Shown one piece after another: positions 36,294 through 44,894 of a stretch of 64,000 nucleotides of DNA (the stretch's first letter is position 1; the number at the start of each line of letters is the position of its first letter). The stretch is from an uncultured Pseudomonadota bacterium (GTDB lineage Bacteria; Pseudomonadota; Alphaproteobacteria; RF32; CAG-239), in the NCBI GenBank assembly GCA_949297185.1, contig CASFRM010000002.1, forward strand, positions 1 through 64,000, read 5' to 3'. Under the pieces are notes generated by a model. The model made no database searches. It worked only from the letters and a program-made list of their open reading frames with translations, and had not been told where the DNA came from. The position numbers and the translations under genes are program-made.

Positions 36294-37613
36294 ATGGAAG
36301 AAACTTTATTTTCAACAAAAGTAAAAAGGCCGTTGGCGGATAGGTTGCGTCCTAAGTCTTTGGATGAAGTTGTGGGGCAAGAGCAGGTCATAGGTAAAGA
36401 TGCGCCGCTTGGAAGAATGCTCGCTTCGGGAAAAGTGGGGTCTTTTATATTATGGGGGCCTCCGGGGTGCGGAAAAACAACTATTGCCAGATTGATTGCC
36501 GAAAATACCAAACTTTATTTTGAACAAATTTCAGCTGTTTTTTCCGGTGTGGCAGATTTGAAGCGCGTGTTTCAGTATGCTCAGGAAAGACGAGCCAATC
36601 AGGGAATCGGTACTTTGTTGTTTGTTGATGAAATTCATCGCTTTAATAAATCGCAACAAGACGGCTTTTTACCCTATGTGGAAGACGGAACCATAATTTT
36701 GGTCGGTGCAACGACCGAGAATCCGTCTTTTGAGCTTAATGCCGCTTTGCTTTCGAGATGTCAGGTCTTCGTTTTGAATCGCTTGAGTGAAGATAATTTT
36801 GAAGAATTATTGCAAAGAGCCGAGCGAGAAGAAGGTAAAAAATTACCGGTTGATGATGAAGCGAGGAGCTTTATGAAGCAAGTGGCCGATGGCGACGGGC
36901 GTTATATACTTAATTTGGCCGAAAGCGTATGGAATTATGCTCAAAGCGGTGAAATTTTTGATAAAGATTCCATTGTTAAAATAATTCGTTCCAGAGCTCC
37001 GGTGTATGATAAAGGTCGTGACGGACATTATAACCTGATATCGGCAGTACACAAATCTTTGCGGGGTTCTGATGTCGATGCAGCCTTGTATTGGGTGGCC
37101 AGAATGATTACTTCCGGCGAAGATCCGAAATATATACTAAGAAGGCTAACCAGATTTGCGGTTGAGGATGTGTCTTTGGCAGAGCCGGGGGCGGTAGTTC
37201 AGGCTATTGCTTGTTGGGATACATATGAAAGACTTGGGTCGCCGGAGGGGGATTTGGCTATTATGCAGTTAACAGCTTATTTGGCAACGGCTCCAAAGTC
37301 GGTCGGTGTTTATAAGGCAATGCATGCTGCTTTTGATTTAGCCAGAAAAACAGGTTCTTTGATGCCGCCAAAAAATATTCTTAATGCGCCGACCAAGTTA
37401 ATGAAACAACTTGGTTATAGTGACGGTTATGAATATGACCCTGATTGTGAAGACGGTTTTTCGGGAGCCAATTATTTTCCTGAGGGAATGAAAAGAGTTA
37501 AATTATATCATCCGGTTGACCGTGGTTTTGAGAGAGAGATTAAAAAGCGGGTAGAGTATTTTGATAAATTGCGCGAGAAAAAACAGCGCCAGAAAGGAAT
37601 AAAAGATGAATAA
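36294..37613 (+). CDS. rarA: Replication-associated recombination protein A (RarA/MgsA)
   Basis: An AAA+ clamp-loader-like ATPase acting at stalled replication forks. The 439-residue product has Walker A GPPGCGKTT at 55-63, Walker B LLFVDEIHRFNKSQQD, sensor GATTENPSFE and the C-terminal domains with GSDVDAALYWVARMI and KNILNAPTKLMK, specific for RarA. AGGA precedes the ATG. It overlaps the rluC-type gene by eight bases. Confidence 0.97.
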   Translation: MEETLFSTKVKRPLADRLRPKSLDEVVGQEQVIGKDAPLGRMLASGKVGSFILWGPPGCGKTTIARLIAENTKLYFEQISAVFSGVADLKRVFQYAQERRANQGIGTLLFVDEIHRFNKSQQDGFLPYVEDGTIILVGATTENPSFELNAALLSRCQVFVLNRLSEDNFEELLQRAEREEGKKLPVDDEARSFMKQVADGDGRYILNLAESVWNYAQSGEIFDKDSIVKIIRSRAPVYDKGRDGHYNLISAVHKSLRGSDVDAALYWVARMITSGEDPKYILRRLTRFAVEDVSLAEPGAVVQAIACWDTYERLGSPEGDLAIMQLTAYLATAPKSVGVYKAMHAAFDLARKTGSLMPPKNILNAPTKLMKQLGYSDGYEYDPDCEDGFSGANYFPEGMKRVKLYHPVDRGFEREIKKRVEYFDKLREKKQRQKGIKDE

Positions 37614-38535
37614 ACCGCAAATCGTCGTTGTGAAAGAAAGCGATGACGGAATGAGATTAAATCGCTGGTTTTTGAAGTATTATCCGAACTTGCCGTTGTC
37701 GAGGCTGCAGAAATTGTTGCGAACCAAACAAATTAAGGTCGACGGTAAGAGAGGCGAAACATCTCTCAAATTGGCGGCAGGGCAAGAAATAAGAATTCCG
37801 CCGATTAGTGATGAAGTGCAGATATCAAAAGATAAAAAAATTTCGGATAAAGATGAGGCCTTTATTAAATCATTGGTTATTTATAAAGACAAAAATATTA
37901 TTGCCCTTAACAAGCCGAGCGGTCTTGCCGTGCAGGGCGGAACTAATACCATGCGACATATTGATGCCATGCTTGATGCCTTGAAATTCGGTAATGAAGA
38001 AGCCCCTAAATTGGTGCATAGAATCGACAAAGATACATCGGGTATTTTGGTCTTGGCCAGAGACAGAAAGAACGCCGATATTTTGACCAAAGCGTTTCGT
38101 GAGCATAATTTGCAAAAGACATATTTGGCGTTGGTAAAAGGATGCCCAAAAAAAAGTGAAGGCGAAATAAAGGCTCCGCTTGAAAAAGTGGGCGAAAAAT
38201 CCATAGTCGTTGATGATGGTAAAAAGGCTATTACCGAATACGAAGTTTTGGATAATCTCAGCGATAGGTTCGCTTTGGTAAAAGCTTTGCCTTTGACAGG
38301 GCGTACTCATCAAATCAGAGCTCATATGGAGTATATCGGAACGCCAATCGTCGGAGATGATAAATATTTTGGCTTAAAAAGAGAAAAATTTAACGGAATT
38401 AAAGATAAGTTGTATCTTCATGCCTATAAAATAGATTTATCAAATATATATAAAAATGTGAAAATAACAGCCGAGTTGCCGGAGCATTTTAAGGAGGCTT
38501 TGGCTTTTTTGGGGTTGGATTGTGAGGAGAAGTAA
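37606..38535 (+). CDS. rluC: 23S rRNA pseudouridine synthase, RluC type
   Basis: The 309-residue product has an N-terminal S4 RNA-binding domain (about 16-65) and the catalytic motif HRIDKDTSG with Asp about 141. GRTHQIRAHMEYIG is also diagnostic of the RluA/C/D family. RluC is favoured over RluD because in alphaproteobacteria the RluC gene is commonly close to ATP12, as here two genes on. It overlaps rarA. Confidence 0.85.
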   Translation: MNKPQIVVVKESDDGMRLNRWFLKYYPNLPLSRLQKLLRTKQIKVDGKRGETSLKLAAGQEIRIPPISDEVQISKDKKISDKDEAFIKSLVIYKDKNIIALNKPSGLAVQGGTNTMRHIDAMLDALKFGNEEAPKLVHRIDKDTSGILVLARDRKNADILTKAFREHNLQKTYLALVKGCPKKSEGEIKAPLEKVGEKSIVVDDGKKAITEYEVLDNLSDRFALVKALPLTGRTHQIRAHMEYIGTPIVGDDKYFGLKREKFNGIKDKLYLHAYKIDLSNIYKNVKITAELPEHFKEALAFLGLDCEEK

Positions 38536-38537
38536 TA

Positions 38538-40640
38538 ATGCGGTTTATCAAAAAAACAGCGTCGGTAATTTCAAGTTTAATTATAATTTTAGCTTTGGGC
38601 GGCTTTGTCTTTGTCAGAAATTTTGATTTGAACAAATACAAGTCATATATCGAAGATATTGTTTTGAGAGAAACCGGCAGAGAACTTAAAATTAACGGTG
38701 AAGCTAAGCTGGCTATTTCTTTGGTACCGACTTTGGTGGTGAATGATGTGGAGTTTGCAAATCCTGATTGGGCATCAACACCGCAAATGGTAAAATTGCA
38801 AAAATTGGAAATTAAGGCCGCCATACTTCCTCTGTTAAAAGGAAGAATCGTAGTGGACAAGCTGGTTTTAATTCAGCCGGAAATATATTTGGAAAAAGCA
38901 GCTGACGGAGCCGTGAACTGGATGTTTACGCCCAAATCATCTACCATAAAAAAGGCTGCCGTGGTCAAAAAAACAAACGAGACTACGCAAGAAGTTCCGC
39001 TGCTTGCCGCAGGTTTGATTGCCAGAGAAGTCGAGATAGTGAATGGTGTGTTGCTCTACAGCGATATGGCAAATAATGTGACTAAGCAGTTGGTTATTAA
39101 CGATATTAATATGAGTATTCCAAACAGTAACGAAAACACCAATATAAATATTGATGCCGAATTAGACGGTCAAAATATTACGGCGGAGATTAATCTTGAT
39201 AATTTGTACTCTCTGCTTAATGAAGATAAATTTAGTTTTACTTTTGCCGGTAGTGCTTTTAATGTTAAGGCCGATGTCGTTGGTTCGGTGGAAGATGTTA
39301 CACAATCTCCCAGATATGCGGCAGAGGGAAGTGTTACAAATCCTGCCGGAAATTTCGGAGCTCCGGCGGTATCGGCCGAGCTTAGGGTAGACGGCGATAT
39401 AAATCAAGCCGATATAAATTTCAAAAATTTAATGTTGGCAGGTAATCAGATAACCGGAACGGCTAAGGTAAATTGGAGTAAGGCTAAGCCATATGTTAAT
39501 CTCAATCTTACTTCTCCGAGTATCAATGTTGAGAGCTTGACGCAAAGCTCTAAAACGGCGTGGAAAATGCCACAGCTTATAAAGCAAGCGCAAGCATTAG
39601 AAATGGTGCCAAATGAAAAAATACCTTATGAATATTTGGGCTTGGTTGACGCTGATGTTATGCTTAATGTTGCAAGGCTTGCTGTTAATAAAGATATTGT
39701 GTTGAACAATGTCTTGCTTAATGCAAAACTGCAAAATGAACAATTTAATGTTACAAAATTTGATGCCGGTATCGGTGGCGGAAATTTAAGTGCAACAGCT
39801 CAAGTTAACGGTAGGGCTAAAACTGCAACTTTGCATCTTAAGACACAAAATATGAAATTGCAGGATTTGCAAAAAGATTTGGCAACCGGAAATGCCGGAA
39901 GCATGCAGGTATTGAGCGGTGGCGATTTGGATATAGATGTTAATTTGTCGACCAGCGGTGCAACTTATCGTGAGCTTGCGCAAAAAGCTTCCGGAAGAGC
40001 AATAGCTATTGTCGGAAAATCGGAAATAAAAACCGGCAAATTATCTTGGTTGGCAAGCAATATATTTACTAAACTATTTGAGATTTTGCGGATAGATACC
40101 AACACCAATACAAATATGAATATGGAGTGTGCGGTGTTGCGTAGTGATATCGGAAACGGCAAGGCTGTGTTCCCGCAAGGAATTGTATTTAACGGTTCTA
40201 AGTTAAAGATAATAAGCAGCGGTAATATTAATTTGGTTAATGATAAAATTGATTTTACCATTGCTCCGACCTTAAATAAATTAGCTGACGGAAATATTGC
40301 TCAAGCATTGGCTTCATTTGTTAAAATCGAGGGGACTTTAGAACAGCCGAAAATTAGGTTGGATAACGAAGCTGCTTTGACAACCATTGTCGGTAGTGTG
40401 GCAAGCGGTGGATTGTATCTTGGTTCTCAGGTGCTGTTAAATGGTGCTGAAAGTCCTTGTTATACGGCTTTGCAAGGGACAGCTTATGCATCAAGATTTC
40501 CTAAGCCGACCGGAGTGAAAGCGACAACACAAGATATATATAATGATGCTGACGCACAAACCAGAAAGGCAATAAAAGATTTGGGCAATACCGCAAAGAA
40601 CTTGTTTGATGCTTTTTCCGGAAGTTTGGGCAGGAGGTAA
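38538..40640 (+). CDS. AsmA-family protein
   Basis: The 700-residue product has one N-terminal membrane anchor (about 7-27) and then the AsmA N-terminal repeat with TGRELKINGEAKLAISLVPTL reduced to its core ELKINGEAKL, typical of the family. The long beta-rich body and the C-terminal NLVNDKIDFTIAPTL also fit. AsmA-like proteins span the periplasm as bridge-like grooves that help move phospholipids to the outer membrane. It begins two bases after the pseudouridine synthase stop and is co-transcribed with it. It may be the local replacement of the HAD gene often found at this point. Confidence 0.85.
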   Translation: MRFIKKTASVISSLIIILALGGFVFVRNFDLNKYKSYIEDIVLRETGRELKINGEAKLAISLVPTLVVNDVEFANPDWASTPQMVKLQKLEIKAAILPLLKGRIVVDKLVLIQPEIYLEKAADGAVNWMFTPKSSTIKKAAVVKKTNETTQEVPLLAAGLIAREVEIVNGVLLYSDMANNVTKQLVINDINMSIPNSNENTNINIDAELDGQNITAEINLDNLYSLLNEDKFSFTFAGSAFNVKADVVGSVEDVTQSPRYAAEGSVTNPAGNFGAPAVSAELRVDGDINQADINFKNLMLAGNQITGTAKVNWSKAKPYVNLNLTSPSINVESLTQSSKTAWKMPQLIKQAQALEMVPNEKIPYEYLGLVDADVMLNVARLAVNKDIVLNNVLLNAKLQNEQFNVTKFDAGIGGGNLSATAQVNGRAKTATLHLKTQNMKLQDLQKDLATGNAGSMQVLSGGDLDIDVNLSTSGATYRELAQKASGRAIAIVGKSEIKTGKLSWLASNIFTKLFEILRIDTNTNTNMNMECAVLRSDIGNGKAVFPQGIVFNGSKLKIISSGNINLVNDKIDFTIAPTLNKLADGNIAQALASFVKIEGTLEQPKIRLDNEAALTTIVGSVASGGLYLGSQVLLNGAESPCYTALQGTAYASRFPKPTGVKATTQDIYNDADAQTRKAIKDLGNTAKNLFDAFSGSLGRR

Positions 40641-40643
40641 CAT

Positions 40644-41138
40644 ATGAAACAGAAATTAGATATGACGGTAAAAGAAATTGCGGGTAATCGTGAGGAGATT
40701 ATTGCAAAACTTTTAGATTTGGCAAAAACAGATGTGTTGTTCTTTTGGGGCGAAAATAAAGAATTAGTGCTGCGGCAGAAAGAAAAATGGTTGCCGATTT
40801 TGGATTGGTCGGCCGAGTTGTTAAAGACAGCCATTAACAAAACTAATACTTTAGATGTTCCGGAAAATAGGGCTTTGAGGGCTCCTCTGAAGGCGGTGTT
40901 AAACAAGATGAGTGATAAGGAGCTGGCTTGTTATTTGGCGGCTACTCTGAATATGAGATCCACATTGTTGGCTCTGGCTTTGGTTAAGGGCAAAATTCAC
41001 GCGGAAGAAGCGTGTGAGCTTTCGTATCTGGAAGAATTGTGGCAAAACGAAATGTGGGGAACCGACAGTGAGTCTGCCGCAAAAAGACAAGAAAGATGTG
41101 ATGAACTTAAAGAAATTGAAAATTATCTTAAGTCATGA
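40644..41138 (+). CDS. ATP12-family F1-ATPase assembly chaperone, N-terminally short
   Basis: ATP12 proteins bind the F1 alpha subunit during ATP synthase assembly in mitochondria and alphaproteobacteria. The 164-residue product matches only the helical C-terminal part: LFFWGENKELVLRQKEKW followed by LPILDW, then STLLALALVKGKI and a final LWQNEMWGTDSE. The family is usually 220-270 residues with an N-terminal beta domain of about 80-90 residues; that domain is missing here and the asmA stop is only three bases upstream. Its place after an RluC-type gene supports the call. It overlaps acyP by four bases. Confidence 0.75.
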   Translation: MKQKLDMTVKEIAGNREEIIAKLLDLAKTDVLFFWGENKELVLRQKEKWLPILDWSAELLKTAINKTNTLDVPENRALRAPLKAVLNKMSDKELACYLAATLNMRSTLLALALVKGKIHAEEACELSYLEELWQNEMWGTDSESAAKRQERCDELKEIENYLKS

Positions 41139-41422
41139 AAGAAGTTACCATCAGAGTTAAGGGGCGTGTACAAGGTGTTGGATATCGTCGATGGGCTGTA
41201 GAAAAAGCTAAGGAAATCGGCGGTATCTCCGGTTGGGTGCACAATGATTGCGATGGTTCGGTTATGCTTAGGTTAAGAGGGGAGCCGAACAATATAGATT
41301 TAATGGTTGCCGCATGTCAAAAAGGGCCGCTGTGGAGCAGAGTTGACGGTGTTGAATTTGTAGTGGGCAGAATTAGCTCTTTTTTGCCACCGGTGGAAGA
41401 TGGTGTTTTTACCAGAGTTTAA
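41135..41422 (+). CDS. acyP: Acylphosphatase
   Basis: Hydrolyses acyl phosphates. The 95-residue product has the active-site RVQGVGYRRW and the GWVHNDCDGSV motif with the catalytic Asn. It overlaps the preceding ATP12-like gene by four bases (ATGA), so it is translationally coupled. Its 3' end overlaps that of nth on the other strand by four bases. Confidence 0.95.
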   Translation: MKEVTIRVKGRVQGVGYRRWAVEKAKEIGGISGWVHNDCDGSVMLRLRGEPNNIDLMVAACQKGPLWSRVDGVEFVVGRISSFLPPVEDGVFTRV

Positions 41423-42051
41423 ATTCTTTTATCGCTACTGCGGCAAAATTGTGCCAAGGGACAGTTTGCACAATCCGGTTTTTGGGCTTTACAGATATAA
41501 CGACCAAACAGTACCAGCCAGTGATTGACATACAATCGATAATCGTTAGGTAGTTTATTTAGGTCTTCTTCAACACCTAAAGGGGTGTTGTTGTCGCTGA
41601 GTTCTAATCGTTTGGCCAAGCGAAGAACATGAGTGTCTACCGCGACGGTGGGTTGATGCCACCAGACATTGAGCAAAACATTGGCGGTTTTGCGGCCAAC
41701 TCCGGGGAGTGTTTCTAAAATATCGCGGTCGTTGGGAACTTCGCCGGAATAGTTATCTACCAAAATTTGGGATAAGGCCATTACATTTTTGGCTTTGTTG
41801 TTATACAGACCTATAGTTTTGATATGTTCTTTGAGTTTGTCGATACCTAAATCTAACATTTTTTGCGGGGTATCGGCAAGTTTGAATAGTTCTTTGGTGG
41901 CCTTGTTAACTCCTTTATCGGTACTTTGAGCCGATAATATAATGGCTACCAACAAAGTAAAGGCGTTGTGAAACTCAAGTTCGCTTTTCGGTTCTGGGTT
42001 TGCTTGTTTTAAGACATCAAGAATTTGGCATATTTCGGAGATTTTTCTCAT
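41419..42051 (-). CDS. nth: Endonuclease III
   Basis: A DNA glycosylase and AP lyase that removes oxidised pyrimidines. The 210-residue product has the helix-hairpin-helix LPGVGRKTAN with catalytic Lys, AVDTHVLRLAKRL with catalytic Asp, and the C-terminal iron-sulfur loop with four Cys spaced C-x6-C-x2-C-x5-C (CKAQKPDCANCPLAQFC). It overlaps tsaD by four bases and is co-transcribed with it. Confidence 0.97.
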   Translation of the reverse strand: MRKISEICQILDVLKQANPEPKSELEFHNAFTLLVAIILSAQSTDKGVNKATKELFKLADTPQKMLDLGIDKLKEHIKTIGLYNNKAKNVMALSQILVDNYSGEVPNDRDILETLPGVGRKTANVLLNVWWHQPTVAVDTHVLRLAKRLELSDNNTPLGVEEDLNKLPNDYRLYVNHWLVLFGRYICKAQKPDCANCPLAQFCRSSDKRI

Positions 42052-43124
42052 GCTTTTACTCCTCCGGCACCGGCCGCTTTGGGGGCATTTTCATCTAAGG
42101 GCCAACGCGGACGAGGCTTGAAGTCTAAACCATCATATAAGCCCTTGAGGGCTCTTTCTACTCCGGCCCAAGCAATCATGACGCCGTTATCGGTGCAAAA
42201 TTTGATTGGAGGTGCGGCAAAAATCAAGCCTTCTTTATCGGCTAAGTCTTTTAGGTGTTCTCTTAAATAAGTGTTGGCCGCAACTCCTCCGGCAACGACA
42301 ATGTGCTTTCCTTCGGGACACTGCTTGCGGAAGATGGTAATAGCTTTTTGCAATTTGTGGAGTAGGCTTTCGGTAACGGCTTTTTGGAAACTGGCGCAAA
42401 TATCGGCGACATCGCGTTTGCGCATGATGGCATGCTCAATTATGCCGTCTTCGGAATAGGATTCAATAATCTTGCGAACGGCGGTTTTAAGACCGGAAAA
42501 TGATAAATTGCAGTCCGGTGAGTTGTAAAGCGGGCGAGGCAGAACAAAACGATTTTCATCGCCTAAGGCTGCCATTTTTTCGATTATGGGGCCGCCGGGA
42601 TAGCCTAGTCCCAGCATCTTGGCAACTTTATCAAAAGCTTCGCCGGCAGCATCATCAATAGTAGTGCCAAGTCTTTCGAAATTGCCGACACCTTTGACAA
42701 TTAGAATTTGACAGTGACCACCGGAGGTAAGCAACAACAAATATGGGTAGCTGACATCGGAATTTAGACGGGCAGTCAGAGCGTGTCCCTCTAGGTGATT
42801 TACGGCAATAAAAGGTTTGTTCAATGCTAAAGATAGAGCTTTGCCGGCCATAACTCCGACGGTTACACCACCAATTAAACCTGGGCCGGCGGCGGCAGCA
42901 ACAGCGTCAATATCTTGAGGTTTGATACCTGCTTTTTTGAAAGTTTCTTCAATTATCTCGTCTATATGCTCAAGGTGAGCACGGGCGGCAATCTCGGGAA
43001 CAACACCTCCGAAATTTTTGTGCTCACTCTGGGTTAGTACGGTCGAGCTTAAGATTTCTTTTTTGTCATTAACCAAAGCTGCGGCAGTTTCGTCACAGCT
43101 GCTTTCTATTCCTAATACCAACAT
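42048..43124 (-). CDS. tsaD: tRNA N6-threonylcarbamoyladenosine transferase subunit TsaD
   Basis: Transfers the threonylcarbamoyl group to A37 of ANN-decoding tRNAs, with TsaB and TsaE. The 358-residue product has the ATPase motif LGIESSCDETAAALV, the metal site NHLEGHA, LLLLTSGGHCQI, GLGYPGGP and VAGGVAANTYLR. About 20 C-terminal residues are Pro/Ala/Gly-rich. It is the first gene of a unit with nth and divergent from the Mic60-like gene. Confidence 0.98.
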   Translation of the reverse strand: MLVLGIESSCDETAAALVNDKKEILSSTVLTQSEHKNFGGVVPEIAARAHLEHIDEIIEETFKKAGIKPQDIDAVAAAAGPGLIGGVTVGVMAGKALSLALNKPFIAVNHLEGHALTARLNSDVSYPYLLLLTSGGHCQILIVKGVGNFERLGTTIDDAAGEAFDKVAKMLGLGYPGGPIIEKMAALGDENRFVLPRPLYNSPDCNLSFSGLKTAVRKIIESYSEDGIIEHAIMRKRDVADICASFQKAVTESLLHKLQKAITIFRKQCPEGKHIVVAGGVAANTYLREHLKDLADKEGLIFAAPPIKFCTDNGVMIAWAGVERALKGLYDGLDFKPRPRWPLDENAPKAAGAGGVKA

Positions 43125-43235
43125 TGTTTGTTCTTCTTTACAAAATTAATTTGCAGTTGCTTCTTTTTTTATATTGTATACACTATAAAAAAAATCTTGC
43201 CAAGCCTTTAATTGCACAATAACGGGAGATGTATC

Positions 43236-44237
43236 ATGTCAAAGAAAAACGAAGCTGCGGTTGAGACGATTGCGGAAGAAGTTGTTGCTCCAAAATTAAA
43301 AAAACGCAAAACCAAAATTTGGTCTCTGGTGGTAATTGCGGCGGTTGCGGTGTTGGGATACAAATTGTGGGAAAATCCCAAACTTTTGCATCAATTTAAA
43401 GATATGTTGGCAAATAAACAAGTTGAAGAAGATGTGTATCTGGTGCAAATAAACGAGTTACAAAAACAACTTGCAATGCTTAAGACAGAGGTTGCGGAAG
43501 TGGCACAAATAGCTGCTAATCCGGATTTGTCGGAAGTTAATCAAAAGTTGGAAAATATGGAAAATATTACGGTTAATACCATAAAGTCAAAAGCCGATGT
43601 CGATGCCGTTTTGGGTTTGGTGCAAAGAATGGACAGAGCCGAAAGTAAGATTGATGATTTGGCGAAGGTTACCGATAAATCAGCATTGACTTTAACTGCG
43701 GCAATGTTGGTTAAAGATGCAGCCGTGCGGGGAGGTAGTTTTGTTTATGAGGCCGAAGTGCTTAATGAACTTGCTGCCGATAATTATAAAATTGCTAAAG
43801 AAATTGCCGTTATTAATAAAGCAGCTGTTGAAGGCGTGCCGTCTTTAAGCGAGTTGCAGAATAGATTTGCCGAAATTTATGCTACCGAGTTTGAGGTGAC
43901 GGATGAAAACTTGGTTGCGGCAGATAATTGGAAAGACAGAATTTATTTGCAGCTGCAAAAGGTTGTAAAAATTGAGAAAAAAACAGACGAAAAAAATCAG
44001 GCACTTACTGAAAAAGATGTTTTCTGGGCAACCTTGAGCGAGATGGTGGCTATCGGTGAAACCAAACAGGCCGTATCGTTTATTGATAAGCCTCTTAATG
44101 AAGAGTGGGCTAACAATAAAAATTTGCAAGAGTGGAAAGAACAGGCAGAAATTTATAATGATTTTTATGATGCCGTTGCAAGAATTTCGGCTAATGCGTT
44201 GGCGGTAATGAAAGTTAAATTTTTGCAAAACAATTAA
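43236..44237 (+). CDS. Mitofilin/Mic60-like membrane-anchored coiled-coil protein
   Basis: The ATG at 43236 follows GGGAGA. The 333-residue product has a basic, Glu/Lys-rich cytoplasmic start, one membrane segment (about 29-46), a coiled coil (about 60-145) and a C-terminal helical part with WATLSEMVAIG. This layout matches alphaproteobacterial Mic60/mitofilin-like proteins that shape intracytoplasmic or envelope membranes. In that class the gene usually lies after hemC-hemD and divergent from tsaD. Here tsaD is divergent but hemC and hemD are absent. Sequence likeness is low, so the call rests on layout plus context. Confidence 0.65.
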   Translation: MSKKNEAAVETIAEEVVAPKLKKRKTKIWSLVVIAAVAVLGYKLWENPKLLHQFKDMLANKQVEEDVYLVQINELQKQLAMLKTEVAEVAQIAANPDLSEVNQKLENMENITVNTIKSKADVDAVLGLVQRMDRAESKIDDLAKVTDKSALTLTAAMLVKDAAVRGGSFVYEAEVLNELAADNYKIAKEIAVINKAAVEGVPSLSELQNRFAEIYATEFEVTDENLVAADNWKDRIYLQLQKVVKIEKKTDEKNQALTEKDVFWATLSEMVAIGETKQAVSFIDKPLNEEWANNKNLQEWKEQAEIYNDFYDAVARISANALAVMKVKFLQNN

Positions 44238-44240
44238 ATA

Positions 44241-44269
44241 AAAGCCCCGTTTTACGGGGCTTTGTTTTT
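44241..44269. terminator. Bidirectional terminator
   Basis: AAAGCCCCG and CGGGGCTTT pair around TTTTA. It lies between the convergent Mic60-like and VTT-domain genes, touching the stop of the latter. Confidence 0.9.
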
Positions 44270-44867
44270 AGAGATATTTGAGTGCGGCAAATCCGCCAAT
44301 CAGCAAGGCTAAGAATAATACTGATAATATGCCCAAGTGTTTTTCGATAAATATTTTCATTGGGGCACCGTATTTCTTTAATAACCATGCAACTAAGAAA
44401 AATCTCATGCCGCGGGCAAGAACAGAGGCAATGGTAAATACTACCAAATCAAGGTGTACAACACCGCTGGCAATAGTGATAATCTTGTAGGGAAATGGGG
44501 TGATACCTGCCCCGAAGACTATCCAGGCACCATATTCGTGGTAGTAATTTTCAAATTCGTGAAATTGCTCAAAAGCATTATAAAATTCCAAAATCGGCTT
44601 GGCAATCATGTCAAACGCAAATATGCCGATGCCATAGCCAAAACAACCGCCAAATACACTGGCAAAAGTGGCCAGTCCGGCAATACGCCATGCTTTATTC
44701 GGGGTGGCTAAAACCATGGGAATAAGCATGACATCAGGGGGAATCGGAAAAAATGAGCTTTCGGCAAAAGCCACGATAAATAAAAATAACATGGCGTTTG
44801 GTTTAGCCGATAAGTCCAACATGATATCGTAAGTGCGTTGCACAATGTGGCGAAAATATTTTATCAT
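44268..44867 (-). CDS. VTT-domain (DedA/YqaA-like) membrane protein
   Basis: About 199 residues from an ATG at 44867; an in-frame TTG at 44885 is also possible because GGGAG precedes both. There are four or five hydrophobic segments. FAESSFFPIPPDVMLIP and GAGITPFPYKIITIASG with its Pro, Lys and Gly are the re-entrant loop motifs of the DedA/VTT superfamily, which includes lipid scramblases and flippases. The YqaA subgroup is the best match by length. It lies directly upstream in order after folD on the same strand. Confidence 0.85.
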   Translation of the reverse strand: MIKYFRHIVQRTYDIMLDLSAKPNAMLFLFIVAFAESSFFPIPPDVMLIPMVLATPNKAWRIAGLATFASVFGGCFGYGIGIFAFDMIAKPILEFYNAFEQFHEFENYYHEYGAWIVFGAGITPFPYKIITIASGVVHLDLVVFTIASVLARGMRFFLVAWLLKKYGAPMKIFIEKHLGILSVLFLALLIGGFAALKYL

Positions 44868-44894
44868 CGTCAATAAAACTCCCAAAAATAGTAA

